From: JACNIZ01 sp964344765 | GTDB taxonomy: Bacteria; Planctomycetota; UBA1135 | Assembly (NCBI GenBank): GCA_964344765.1 | Contig: CAYFOM010000009.1 | Location: forward strand, 53,321-117,320 | DNA: 64,000 nt | Reading direction: 5' to 3' | Shown: in pieces, positions 51,142 through 59,168 of the stretch | How the letters are laid out: each line of letters starts with the position of its first letter | Position numbering within the stretch: position 1 is the stretch's first letter | Made by a program: the position numbers and the translations under genes | The notes under the pieces: model-generated | Database searches by the model: none | What the model saw: the letters and a program-made list of their open reading frames with translations, nothing else | What the model was told of the DNA's origin: nothing

Positions 51142-52803
51142 ATGCCCCGGCGCCGTACCGTCGTCTTCAGCCTCTACGGCACTCAGCTCGATCGCTCGAT
51201 CCGTGCCGACGGCAAATGGGTGCCCGATCGCTGGGAACGGTGGCGGCCAACGCTCAGCCTGTGCCAGCAGCCCGACTTCCTGCCGGACCGGCTTGAGTTG
51301 ATTACCCAGCCCAAATTCAACGCCCCCGCCGAAGCGCTGCTGGCCGACGTCGCCAGTGCTTCGCCGGAAACGGAGACACGCCTGCATCACGTCAAATTCC
51401 GCGACCCGTGGGACTTCTCCGACGTCTACGGCGACCTACGTGACTTCGCCGACGGCTACCCCTTCGATCCGGATGAAGAGGACTACTACGTTCACATCAC
51501 CACCGGCACGCACGTCGCGCAGATTTGCTGGTTCCTGTTGGTGGAAACCCGCCACATCCCGGCGCGCTTGATTCAGACTTCGCCGCCGGTCACCCGCCGC
51601 GACCGCACCCGCGATCGCGATTTGGCCGGCACCTATACCACCATTGATCTGGACTTGTCGCGATACGACCGCTTGGCTGCGCGTTTTGAAGCTGAGCGTC
51701 AGGACAGCACTTCGTTTTTGAAAGCCGGCATTGAAACGCGGTCGGTGGTGTTTAACGAGTTGATCGACCGCATCGAGCAGGTGGCGTCGCGATCCAAAGC
51801 GCCGATCCTGCTGACCGGCGCAACTGGGGTCGGCAAAACACAACTGGCACGACGCATTTTTGAACTCAAAAGAACGCTGTCCCCCGCCGACCAGGAATTG
51901 GGTCCGTTCGTGGAAGTCAACTGCGCCACGTTGCGCGGCGACGGCGCGATGAGCACGTTGTTTGGTCATGAAAAAGGTGCGTTCACCGGGGCGCTGGCCA
52001 AACGCGACGGCTTGCTCAAAGCTGCCGACGGTGGATTACTGTTCCTCGACGAAATCGGCGAACTCGGCCTCGACGAGCAAACCATGCTGCTTCGCGCAAT
52101 CGAAGACGGCACCTTTACACCGCTGGGCGCCGACAAGTCCACTCACAGCTCCTTCCAACTCATCGCCGGCACCAACCGCGACCTTTACGCCGCAGTCGCC
52201 GAAGGTAAATTTCGCGAGGACTTGCTTGCGCGTATTGATTTGTGGAGTTTCGAATTGCCGAACTTGGCCGATCGAATGGAGGACTTGGAACCCAACTTGG
52301 ATTTTGAGCTCGCCGCCCACACCAAAAAACTCGGCCGCAAGGTCAGCTTCAACCGCGAAGCGCGTCAGCGCTTTTTGCAATTCGCGATGGACCCGGCGGC
52401 AACTTGGAACGCCAACTTCCGAGACTTCGGCGCGGCGATCACGCGGCTGGTCACTCTGGCCGGCAACAATCGAATCTCGCTGCCGTTGGTGGAAGAGGAA
52501 ATTCGACGTTTGCAACACGCGTGGCGTCGATTGGAACAAAGTGGCAAAAATTGGAGCAGCAGTTCAGCGCTGGCGGGGGCGTCGGCGTATTCAGAAATGG
52601 ACCACTTCGACCGAGTTCAGCTCGCCGAAGTGCTGCGCATTTGTCGCACCACGCCGACGATGGCGGCCGCCGGACGCCGGCTGTTCGCCGAGTCGCGTAA
52701 GAAAAAATCCAGCCGCAACGACAGCGATCGCCTGAAAAAGTACCTGGCGAAATTCGACCTGACTTGGGCGGAAATCAAAGAATCCGATAAATTGACACCA
52801 TGA
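51142..52803 (+). CDS. rtcR: RtcR, CARF-domain sigma-54 activator of RNA repair
   Basis: From ATG 51142 this is a 553-residue regulator; the ORF extends 16 residues upstream but without family similarity. Residues 1 to about 185 form the RtcR-type CARF sensor domain (DEEDYYVHITTGTHVAQICW). The AAA+ domain has Walker A GATGVGKT (226-233), the sigma-54 contact loop GAFTGA (279-284) and Walker B LLFLDEIG (299-306). A C-terminal helix-turn-helix-like region (about 480-550) should bind DNA. In E. coli RtcR is repressed by its N-terminal domain until RNA-damage products bind. Here the same divergent layout with rtcB is kept. The stop overlaps the next gene by ATGA. Confidence 0.95.
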   Translation: MPRRRTVVFSLYGTQLDRSIRADGKWVPDRWERWRPTLSLCQQPDFLPDRLELITQPKFNAPAEALLADVASASPETETRLHHVKFRDPWDFSDVYGDLRDFADGYPFDPDEEDYYVHITTGTHVAQICWFLLVETRHIPARLIQTSPPVTRRDRTRDRDLAGTYTTIDLDLSRYDRLAARFEAERQDSTSFLKAGIETRSVVFNELIDRIEQVASRSKAPILLTGATGVGKTQLARRIFELKRTLSPADQELGPFVEVNCATLRGDGAMSTLFGHEKGAFTGALAKRDGLLKAADGGLLFLDEIGELGLDEQTMLLRAIEDGTFTPLGADKSTHSSFQLIAGTNRDLYAAVAEGKFREDLLARIDLWSFELPNLADRMEDLEPNLDFELAAHTKKLGRKVSFNREARQRFLQFAMDPAATWNANFRDFGAAITRLVTLAGNNRISLPLVEEEIRRLQHAWRRLEQSGKNWSSSSALAGASAYSEMDHFDRVQLAEVLRICRTTPTMAAAGRRLFAESRKKKSSRNDSDRLKKYLAKFDLTWAEIKESDKLTP

Positions 52804-53063
52804 CCGAGCCCGATCACGACCCCGGCGAGCCGCGCCGCAAGCATCCGCTGATGGCCAAAGGCCGCGGGCATTTTGTTGTGGTTTGGGGCATGCTGATCTT
52901 CGGTTTGACGTCGGCCTTTTTATTCGCCGGCGTGATGTCGTGGCTAGACGACGACCTTCCGTTCTGGCCGATGCTGTGGTTGTCGCTGATCCTCTTCCCG
53001 ATGGGCGGCTATTTTTGGGGATCGATCATGTGGCGCTTCCTTGAAAAACAAGCCGGTAAATAA
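52800..53063 (+). CDS. Small two-helix membrane protein
   Basis: An 87-residue protein with a charged proline-rich N-terminus and two membrane helices (about 27-46 and 57-78), ending in a basic tail. I recognise no family. The start overlaps the rtcR stop (ATGA), so it is co-translated with the regulator. A role linked to RNA repair is only suggested by position. Confidence 0.75.
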   Translation: MTEPDHDPGEPRRKHPLMAKGRGHFVVVWGMLIFGLTSAFLFAGVMSWLDDDLPFWPMLWLSLILFPMGGYFWGSIMWRFLEKQAGK

Positions 53064-53071
53064 CGAGGCAA

Positions 53072-53710
53072 GTGAGCTGGCAAGCCATCCAAACCGAGTT
53101 GGATTCCCATCGCGGGATTCATCTTGCGTTGCAGCAGAACTCGGAACCGATGGCAATGGATTGCTTCGCTAGCCACTTGGCGACGTCGGCCCCGTTTCGC
53201 AAGTTCATCCAGCAAACGCTAAGCGAAATTCCTTATCGCGCCTACCGCTGGGAATGTCCGCCGGCCACCGCCGCGACGATGGATCGGCCGATGGAGTTTG
53301 TCGTCATCGACGACTCGTACTTGGACCGCCCCGCCAGCGATCGCGCCTTCGCCGAACACCTGCGCCACGCCGCCAACGCCGACGCGATCACCTTCGCCAA
53401 CTTAGGCGGCGATGCCATCCTCGTCGTGCCGACACCGACTCCATTGGCCACGCACCCCGATTCGGCAACACCCAAACCAGCGCCATCTGCCAACTATTGC
53501 CACTTGGGTTCCTTCACCCAAACCGCACCCCTCGAGCAACAACTCAGTTTCTGGCAGCTCGTCGGTCAAAGCTTTATGAAACGCCTAGGCGCACAACCCG
53601 TTTGGCTCAGTACTGCCGGCGACGGCGTGCCTTGGCTGCACGTGCGCCTGGATGATTACCCGAAGTACTACGCCTACGCGCCTTATCGAAACCATGCAAA
53701 AAACCGTTGA
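53072..53710 (+). CDS. DUF6940-like protein
   Basis: This 212-residue protein appears to match the DUF6940 family: ATSAPFRKFIQQTL, YRWECPPATAATMDRP, NADAITFANLGGDAILVVP, and the C-terminal VWLSTAGDGVPWLHVRLDDY followed by PKYYAYAPY. The family is soluble and uncharacterised. The start is GTG 53072, eight bases after the preceding stop; no ATG is nearby. The gene lies in the run rtcR - small membrane protein - this gene - DUF2238. Assignment is from remembered motifs. Confidence 0.7.
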   Translation: MSWQAIQTELDSHRGIHLALQQNSEPMAMDCFASHLATSAPFRKFIQQTLSEIPYRAYRWECPPATAATMDRPMEFVVIDDSYLDRPASDRAFAEHLRHAANADAITFANLGGDAILVVPTPTPLATHPDSATPKPAPSANYCHLGSFTQTAPLEQQLSFWQLVGQSFMKRLGAQPVWLSTAGDGVPWLHVRLDDYPKYYAYAPYRNHAKNR

Positions 53711-54146
53711 CTGGTTCACCCAATCCATCCGCGCCGGCGGCTGGGCGCCGCTGCTAGTTTTTGGCGTTCACGCAATCGTTGTGCTCGGCTGGAATGCTTA
53801 TCACAAAGTGCCGTACCTCGACGTGCCGATGCACACACTCGGCGGCATAGCCATTGCTTACTTCTTTTGGAAAAGTGTGCACACCGAAGCCGGTCGCGTT
53901 TTGCTGGGATCGCAAACCCAATTCGCCCGCACCTTACTTGTGCTCACTGCCACCGGGGCAACCACCGGCTTATGGGAATTCGCCGAATGGACCACCGACA
54001 GCTTCGGCTGGACCCGCGCCCAAGGCGGCGTCGACGACACCATGCTCGATATGTTCCTCGGCATGCTCGGCGGTTTGATTTTTGTTGGAGTTACGTGGCG
54101 TCTTCATTTCGCCGATCAAGCGATTCAATCTTCATCTGGCAGCTGA
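53694..54146 (+). CDS. DUF2238/YjdF-like membrane protein
   Basis: A 150-residue membrane protein with about four helices. The blocks VPYLDVPMHTLGGIAIAYFF, TGLWEFAEWTTDSFGW and DDTMLDMFLGMLGGLIFVGV resemble the DUF2238/YjdF family, in which acidic and His residues sit between helices. I take ATG 53694, which overlaps the previous gene by 17 bases; the longer ORF start at 53652 overlaps more and lacks support. Function unknown. It ends the rtcR-led run and is convergent with the CPBP protease gene four bases away. Confidence 0.75.
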   Translation: MQKTVDWFTQSIRAGGWAPLLVFGVHAIVVLGWNAYHKVPYLDVPMHTLGGIAIAYFFWKSVHTEAGRVLLGSQTQFARTLLVLTATGATTGLWEFAEWTTDSFGWTRAQGGVDDTMLDMFLGMLGGLIFVGVTWRLHFADQAIQSSSGS

Positions 54147-54150
54147 GCGG

Positions 54151-54777
54151 TCATTGCACAAGCAAGAAAAAGACGCCTAGATCGGCACAAGTATGAACCA
54201 TAATCGGCGCAGCTAATCCTTCAAAAATTAGGCGCATCCCTCCGAGTAACAGGCCAAAGATCAGCGTCAGCGTAAAGCCGCTCCAACCATGCGGCACGGA
54301 TTGCTGACTCCAATGGAGTAGCCCAAAAAGGAAAGCTTGAGCTAGATTCGCCGTCCATTTCGAGCGCAATATTGTTCGCAAAGGAGCAAATAGAGCTTCA
54401 CGGAAATAAAGCTCTTCCACCACTGCGTTCACGACTGCGAATAGCAGCGCAGTGAGAATCACCCAGTGCCATTTACTGGTTGCTGGGTTGGGAATTTTCT
54501 CGGTAAGAGTTGGTTCGGCCCAGTGAAACCACAGCATCAATACACCGACGCTCAACCCGCCGATCACCAAGCATGTTGCGGTAATGGGTAAGTCGAAATA
54601 GCCCCTGCGAAAGGCCAAAGGTGTAACCGTCGGCCGACGAATGGTGGTGGAAAAGAGAGTAGTGCAAAGAATGGGAATTAAAAACAGGAATGGCCAAGAT
54701 GCGACGAAGCCTCCAGCGCTAAACAATAAAGCTGTGGAGCCCAGAAGAACGGTGATTTGAAAAAGAGAGCCAAGCAT
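54151..54777 (-). CDS. CPBP-family intramembrane metalloprotease
   Basis: A 208-residue protein with about six membrane helices and the family's catalytic motifs: EELYFRE (E121, E122, R126) and FGLLHWS (H155), plus a late HTCADLG His. CPBP (Abi/Rce1-like) proteins cleave membrane substrates or process prenylated or bacteriocin-type peptides; the substrate here is unknown. It is convergent with the DUF2238 gene and 74 bases downstream of the RND pump gene on the same strand. Confidence 0.87.
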   Translation of the reverse strand: MLGSLFQITVLLGSTALLFSAGGFVASWPFLFLIPILCTTLFSTTIRRPTVTPLAFRRGYFDLPITATCLVIGGLSVGVLMLWFHWAEPTLTEKIPNPATSKWHWVILTALLFAVVNAVVEELYFREALFAPLRTILRSKWTANLAQAFLFGLLHWSQQSVPHGWSGFTLTLIFGLLLGGMRLIFEGLAAPIMVHTCADLGVFFLLVQ

Positions 54778-54851
54778 GGGTCAACGACTCCAATGCTTGG
54801 CTTTGTCTAGCGCTTCGCAATTTTGCCGCCAAGCGGCAGCAGCAAAGCGAA

Positions 54852-57800
54852 TTAATGCGCGACTTCAGTGCCGCGCTTAAACATGTTTTGGATGTCCCAA
54901 CCCAAGCTGAGCAGCGCCGGCACCAAAAACAGCGTGAACACCGTGCTGACGATGAGCCCGCCGACGACAACCGCAGCCAAGCCTTGGTAAAGCTCGGAGC
55001 CGGAACCAGAACCGATTGCCAGCGGCAGCATGCCGCAAACCGAAGTGGTGACCGACATCAAAATCGGGCGCAAACGGGTCAGCGCGGCTTCGCGAAGTGC
55101 GTCGCGGCGGTGGGTGCCGGTGTCCATCAAGTTGTTGGCTTGGTGGATGATTAGGATCGCGTTGTTGACCACCACGCCGGCGAGGATGACGAAACCGAGC
55201 ATCGCCAGTAGGTCGTAGTTGGCGTTGGCGCTAATCCCCGATGCAACGGTCACGCCGAGCATGCCGCCGGACAACGCCAGCGGCACGGTGACGAGGATGA
55301 CAACCGGCGAAATCCAACTGCGGAACAGCGCGACCAGCAGCAAGTAGGTGATCAAAATCGCCAACCAAAAACTGCTGAGTAGCTGCGTCAGCGTGCGGCT
55401 GAATTTGTCGGCCGAACCACCCAAGCCGATGCGGTAATCCGACGGCAAGCTGTTCATCGTTGGAATGACGACGTTTTGACGCACGTCTTCCATCACACCT
55501 TGCAACACCGCGTCGGGTTTTAGGTTTACCGTTAACGTGATCGCGCGTTCGCGTTCCAACCGCAGCACGCTTTGCGGACCGGAGGTGCGCGTCACCGAAG
55601 CCAATGCACCGAGTGTGGTGCGTTCGCGTTGATCGGTGATCATCGGCAGCGATGCCAATTCGTCGGCGCTGCGCACGCGTTCGGGTGGAACTAAGGCCAC
55701 CAAGTCATAGTCGCGTCCGCCGTCGGACCATGAGCCGACGCGACGACCGGCAACTGCGGTTTCAACCACTACACCGACTTGCGCCACCGACATCGCGGCT
55801 TCGGCGGCACGGTGGGCGTCGACGTCCACGCGTAACTCCGGCCGCCCTTCGATGTAATCCGACGACACGCCGTTCGGCTGCACGCCGGGCCAGGTCGCTA
55901 GTTGTTGCTGAATTTGACCAGCAGTCGTCGCCAACGTCGCCAAGTCAGGGCCGGTGATTTCGACGGTGAACTGCTTGCCCGAGTCTCGGAACAAGCTGGC
56001 CTGAATAGGAATCAAAAAGCGAAAGCCCGGAACCGAGAAGGTCACCGGCAGGAACTTCTGTTGGAACTCCTGCAAGCCAGGTCCGGTGGCGTATTCGTCT
56101 TTCAGCACGACGCCGCCGCCGTTGAACTGCCCAGCCAACACCAAGAAGTAGCGATCGATTTCGGGCTGAGTCAACAGCCATTCTTCCAGCGGCTGCATGG
56201 TTTCGACCAGCGCTTCGTTGCGCATGCCGGGTACCGGTTGACCGAGGAACAACGTCAGGTTGCGATTGCCGCTGGGCAAATAACCGGCCGGTGGAACGAT
56301 GCGCAGCGTGGCCACGGTTCCGGCCACCACCCAAACCACCAGCGCCGTCTTCCACATCACGTTGCCGAAGCCGCGTCCAGTCAAGCGCTTGATGATCGCG
56401 TCGTAAATGCGCGCGATCGGACCGACCCGCGTTTCGTGTTCGATCAGCTTTTTGGCGCCGGCGTCGGACGATTGGAAGAACAACGACGTCAGCGTCGGCA
56501 CGACCATCAGCGCAACGATCAACGACAGCGCGACCGCCGCCGAGATGGCGATGGCGAGGTCGGCGAACAACTGACCAGCTTCTTCTTTGATGCCGACGAT
56601 TGGCAAAAACACCGCCACCGTCGTCAGCGTTGCCGCCAGCACACCGCCCCAAACTTCTTGACCACCTTGCACCACTGCTTCGCGCGCCTTCTTGCCGCGC
56701 TCCATGTGGCGGAAGATGTTTTCCAGCACCACAATCGCGTTGTCGACCACCATGCCGGCGGCGAACGCCAAGCCCGCCATGCTGACCACGTTCAAGGTGC
56801 GGCCCAGCGCGTTCATGACCAAGAACACCGCGATCAGCGAAACTGGAATGGCGACGCCGACCACAATCACGCTGCGAATACTGCGCAGGAAAATCAGCAA
56901 CACACCCACCGCCAACAACGCACCCAGCAGCAGGTTGTCCTTCACAAAAGCCATCGCTTGGTTCAGGTATTCGGTGTCGCGGTGCACCGCCTTCAAGCGC
57001 AAATCCAAGTTGCGTTCGCGATAGCGCTGATTGAGCTCGGCAATGGTTTCATCGGCCTGCTCGATCATGTCGACGACATTGGCACCGGTTTCGCGCGCCA
57101 CGCCAATGGCCACGGTCGGCGCACCGGAGGTATGCACCACGGTTCCGCCTTCGCGATAGCCGTCGCTCAGTTCAGCAACGTCGCGCACGTGCACGGTGCC
57201 GTTGTCGTCGCGACGAATGACGATGTCGCCGATTTTCTCCAGTTCCTCATGACGGCCCTCGGTGCGCACCGTCAGCTGCATGCTCGGCGTTTCCACCGTG
57301 CCGCCGCGCAAATCGACGTGGCCGCGCTGCAACGCCGACGTCAACTCGGCGAAGGTCACACCGCGCGACGCCAATCGATCGGGATCGATCAACACGCGGA
57401 TTTCGCGCTCGGATCCACCGACCAACATCAAGCTGGCAACGCCATCCACTCGCTCCAAACGCGGACCGATTTCCTCTTCCACATACTGACGAATGCGGTT
57501 CGGTTCATAGTGCGATTCCACCACCAACCACATCGCAATATCGCTGCCGTCCATGCTGCCGATCGCAACCACCGGCTCCTCGGCTTCAGGCGGCAACGGC
57601 GGCAGCTGCGACAGCTTATTGATCACGTCGACCACGGCGCGATCCTTATCCACCCCCCATTCATATTCCAAAATGACGGTGCTGACGCCTTCGCCGGAGT
57701 TGCTGGTCAACTTGCGCAAACCTTCCACGCTTTGCACCAAATCTTCGATCTCACGCGTGATCTGCTCCTCGACCTCCATCGGGCCGGCGCCGCGATACAC

Positions 57801-57947
57801 GGTCATGATCGAAATATTCGGCGCGTCAACGGTCGGCTTCAGCTGCACCGAAATGTCTTGGAACGCCAACCAACTAAACAGCACCGTCAACAACACCGCC
57901 ACAGCGACGGTGTATGGACGATGCACAGCAAATCGAACCGGGTTCAT
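54852..57947 (-). CDS. RND efflux pump inner-membrane transporter (HAE1/AcrB type)
   Basis: The 1031-residue pump has the expected twelve-helix, two-loop layout. Its N-terminus (MNPVRFAVHRPYTVAVAVLL), the GMVVDNAIVVLEN proton-relay helix with paired acidic residue, and the second-half QVGVVVETAVAGRRVG region are typical of drug exporters. It expels hydrophobic compounds with energy from the proton gradient, with its adaptor and an outer-membrane channel. The adaptor gene overlaps by four bases. No TolC-like gene is in the window, so the channel is supplied from elsewhere. Confidence 0.96.
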   Translation of the reverse strand: MNPVRFAVHRPYTVAVAVLLTVLFSWLAFQDISVQLKPTVDAPNISIMTVYRGAGPMEVEEQITREIEDLVQSVEGLRKLTSNSGEGVSTVILEYEWGVDKDRAVVDVINKLSQLPPLPPEAEEPVVAIGSMDGSDIAMWLVVESHYEPNRIRQYVEEEIGPRLERVDGVASLMLVGGSEREIRVLIDPDRLASRGVTFAELTSALQRGHVDLRGGTVETPSMQLTVRTEGRHEELEKIGDIVIRRDDNGTVHVRDVAELSDGYREGGTVVHTSGAPTVAIGVARETGANVVDMIEQADETIAELNQRYRERNLDLRLKAVHRDTEYLNQAMAFVKDNLLLGALLAVGVLLIFLRSIRSVIVVGVAIPVSLIAVFLVMNALGRTLNVVSMAGLAFAAGMVVDNAIVVLENIFRHMERGKKAREAVVQGGQEVWGGVLAATLTTVAVFLPIVGIKEEAGQLFADLAIAISAAVALSLIVALMVVPTLTSLFFQSSDAGAKKLIEHETRVGPIARIYDAIIKRLTGRGFGNVMWKTALVVWVVAGTVATLRIVPPAGYLPSGNRNLTLFLGQPVPGMRNEALVETMQPLEEWLLTQPEIDRYFLVLAGQFNGGGVVLKDEYATGPGLQEFQQKFLPVTFSVPGFRFLIPIQASLFRDSGKQFTVEITGPDLATLATTAGQIQQQLATWPGVQPNGVSSDYIEGRPELRVDVDAHRAAEAAMSVAQVGVVVETAVAGRRVGSWSDGGRDYDLVALVPPERVRSADELASLPMITDQRERTTLGALASVTRTSGPQSVLRLERERAITLTVNLKPDAVLQGVMEDVRQNVVIPTMNSLPSDYRIGLGGSADKFSRTLTQLLSSFWLAILITYLLLVALFRSWISPVVILVTVPLALSGGMLGVTVASGISANANYDLLAMLGFVILAGVVVNNAILIIHQANNLMDTGTHRRDALREAALTRLRPILMSVTTSVCGMLPLAIGSGSGSELYQGLAAVVVGGLIVSTVFTLFLVPALLSLGWDIQNMFKRGTEVAH

Positions 57948-59140
57948 TCCGACGGCTCCGCTTCAGCTTCCGAGTTGGCGTCCGCTCCATCGGCCGCGGC
58001 ATGCCCAGCCGATTCTCCGGCGACGGTGTGCGGGTTCAGCCCCAGCGGCGCGCCGGGGAAGACGTTTTGCACGCCGGTTACCAGCACTTGATCGCCGACG
58101 TTTAAGCCATCGGGAATCAACGAAACCACAGCCATTTGATCGGCGTCGCTGACCAGCACGCGGACCGGCACAAAGTTGGCCGTGTTGCCTTCGCCGACGG
58201 TCACGACGACGTGACCGCGTTCGCCTTGCAGTACAGAATCCACCGGCACCAACAACTGCTGAGTAACTTCTTTCAAGGTCAGCCGCGCGCGCACGAACAA
58301 ACCCGGAAGCAGATCGGCGACGGTGGACTGATCCAAGCGCAACACCGCGGTGAAAGAACGCGAACCGCGTTCGGTAGCCGGAATCAACGCGTCCAACGTC
58401 GACTCAAGGCGGAAGTTTGGATTTTGATCCAAGGTCAATTCCACCGTCGATCCGGTTTGCAGCGAGCCGACCAATGGCGCCGGCACTTCCAAGCGCACTT
58501 CACGGCGCTCCGGGTCAACCAAATCCAGCACCGGATTGCCCGGGCCGGCGTGCGCGCCTTCATCCAACAAACGCTGGGCAACGATGCCGCTAAACGGCGC
58601 GCGCAATTTGCCGCGCTCCAACTCAGCCGCCAACTTGCGCACCGCGGCTTGCTGTTGCTGCACGCGAGCCTGCGCGGTGTTGGCTTCGGAGCGCAAACGA
58701 TCGGCTTCGCTATCGGCGACCACATCCTCACCGACCTCTTCCGCACGCTTGGCTTCACGTTCGGCAAACGCAGCTTGCTCCATTGCAACTTCCAATGCCG
58801 CCGCAGCGGCAGCGTGTTCTTCGCGCAGGACCGAGTCGTCGAGCTCGGCCAACAACTGACCGGATTCGACGCGATCGCCCAATCGTGCATGCACCGCCAA
58901 CAAGGTTCCGGAACGATCAAAAGCCAAGGTGCTTCGCCGCGCGGAAACTACGTCGCCCACTAGCTCCACCGTTTCCGATGCGTCGCCGCTGACCACTTCC
59001 ACGTAGGTCACCGGGAACTGAAAACCGCCGCCCATGCCACCGGCGCCCTCGACTTCGGGGCTTTCCGGCCAGAACAGCGCCGCCAACAGCGCTGCAACGG
59101 CCGCCAGCAGAATGATTGCGGGGAGTAAGGAATTACGCAT
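57944..59140 (-). CDS. RND efflux periplasmic adaptor (membrane fusion protein)
   Basis: This 398-residue adaptor has an N-terminal membrane anchor (SLLPAIILLAAVAALLAALF) and a lipoyl-like half (GTLLAVHARLGDRVESGQLL). A coiled-coil hairpin rich in Ala and Glu follows (about 110-180), then the second lipoyl half (KLRAPFSGIVAQRLLDEGAH) and beta-barrel and membrane-proximal domains. The acidic C-terminal tail is low-complexity. It bridges the pump to the outer-membrane channel. The stop overlaps the pump start as ATGA. Confidence 0.95.
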   Translation of the reverse strand: MRNSLLPAIILLAAVAALLAALFWPESPEVEGAGGMGGGFQFPVTYVEVVSGDASETVELVGDVVSARRSTLAFDRSGTLLAVHARLGDRVESGQLLAELDDSVLREEHAAAAAALEVAMEQAAFAEREAKRAEEVGEDVVADSEADRLRSEANTAQARVQQQQAAVRKLAAELERGKLRAPFSGIVAQRLLDEGAHAGPGNPVLDLVDPERREVRLEVPAPLVGSLQTGSTVELTLDQNPNFRLESTLDALIPATERGSRSFTAVLRLDQSTVADLLPGLFVRARLTLKEVTQQLLVPVDSVLQGERGHVVVTVGEGNTANFVPVRVLVSDADQMAVVSLIPDGLNVGDQVLVTGVQNVFPGAPLGLNPHTVAGESAGHAAADGADANSEAEAEPSE

Positions 59141-59168
59141 GGGGTCGTACCTGCTTGTGGGCCACGAA

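Noticed and set aside
51142..51700. The CARF domain of the regulator as evidence for a type III CRISPR system nearby.
   Set aside because: RtcR proteins carry their own CARF-type domain and the gene is next to rtcBA. There are no repeats, spacers or cas genes in the window.
55902..58091. A 729-residue open frame on the plus strand opposite the RND pump and adaptor genes.
   Set aside because: It is rich in His, Arg and Gln with no domain or signal, and lies antisense to two certain genes. High GC at codon position three of the real genes keeps this frame open.
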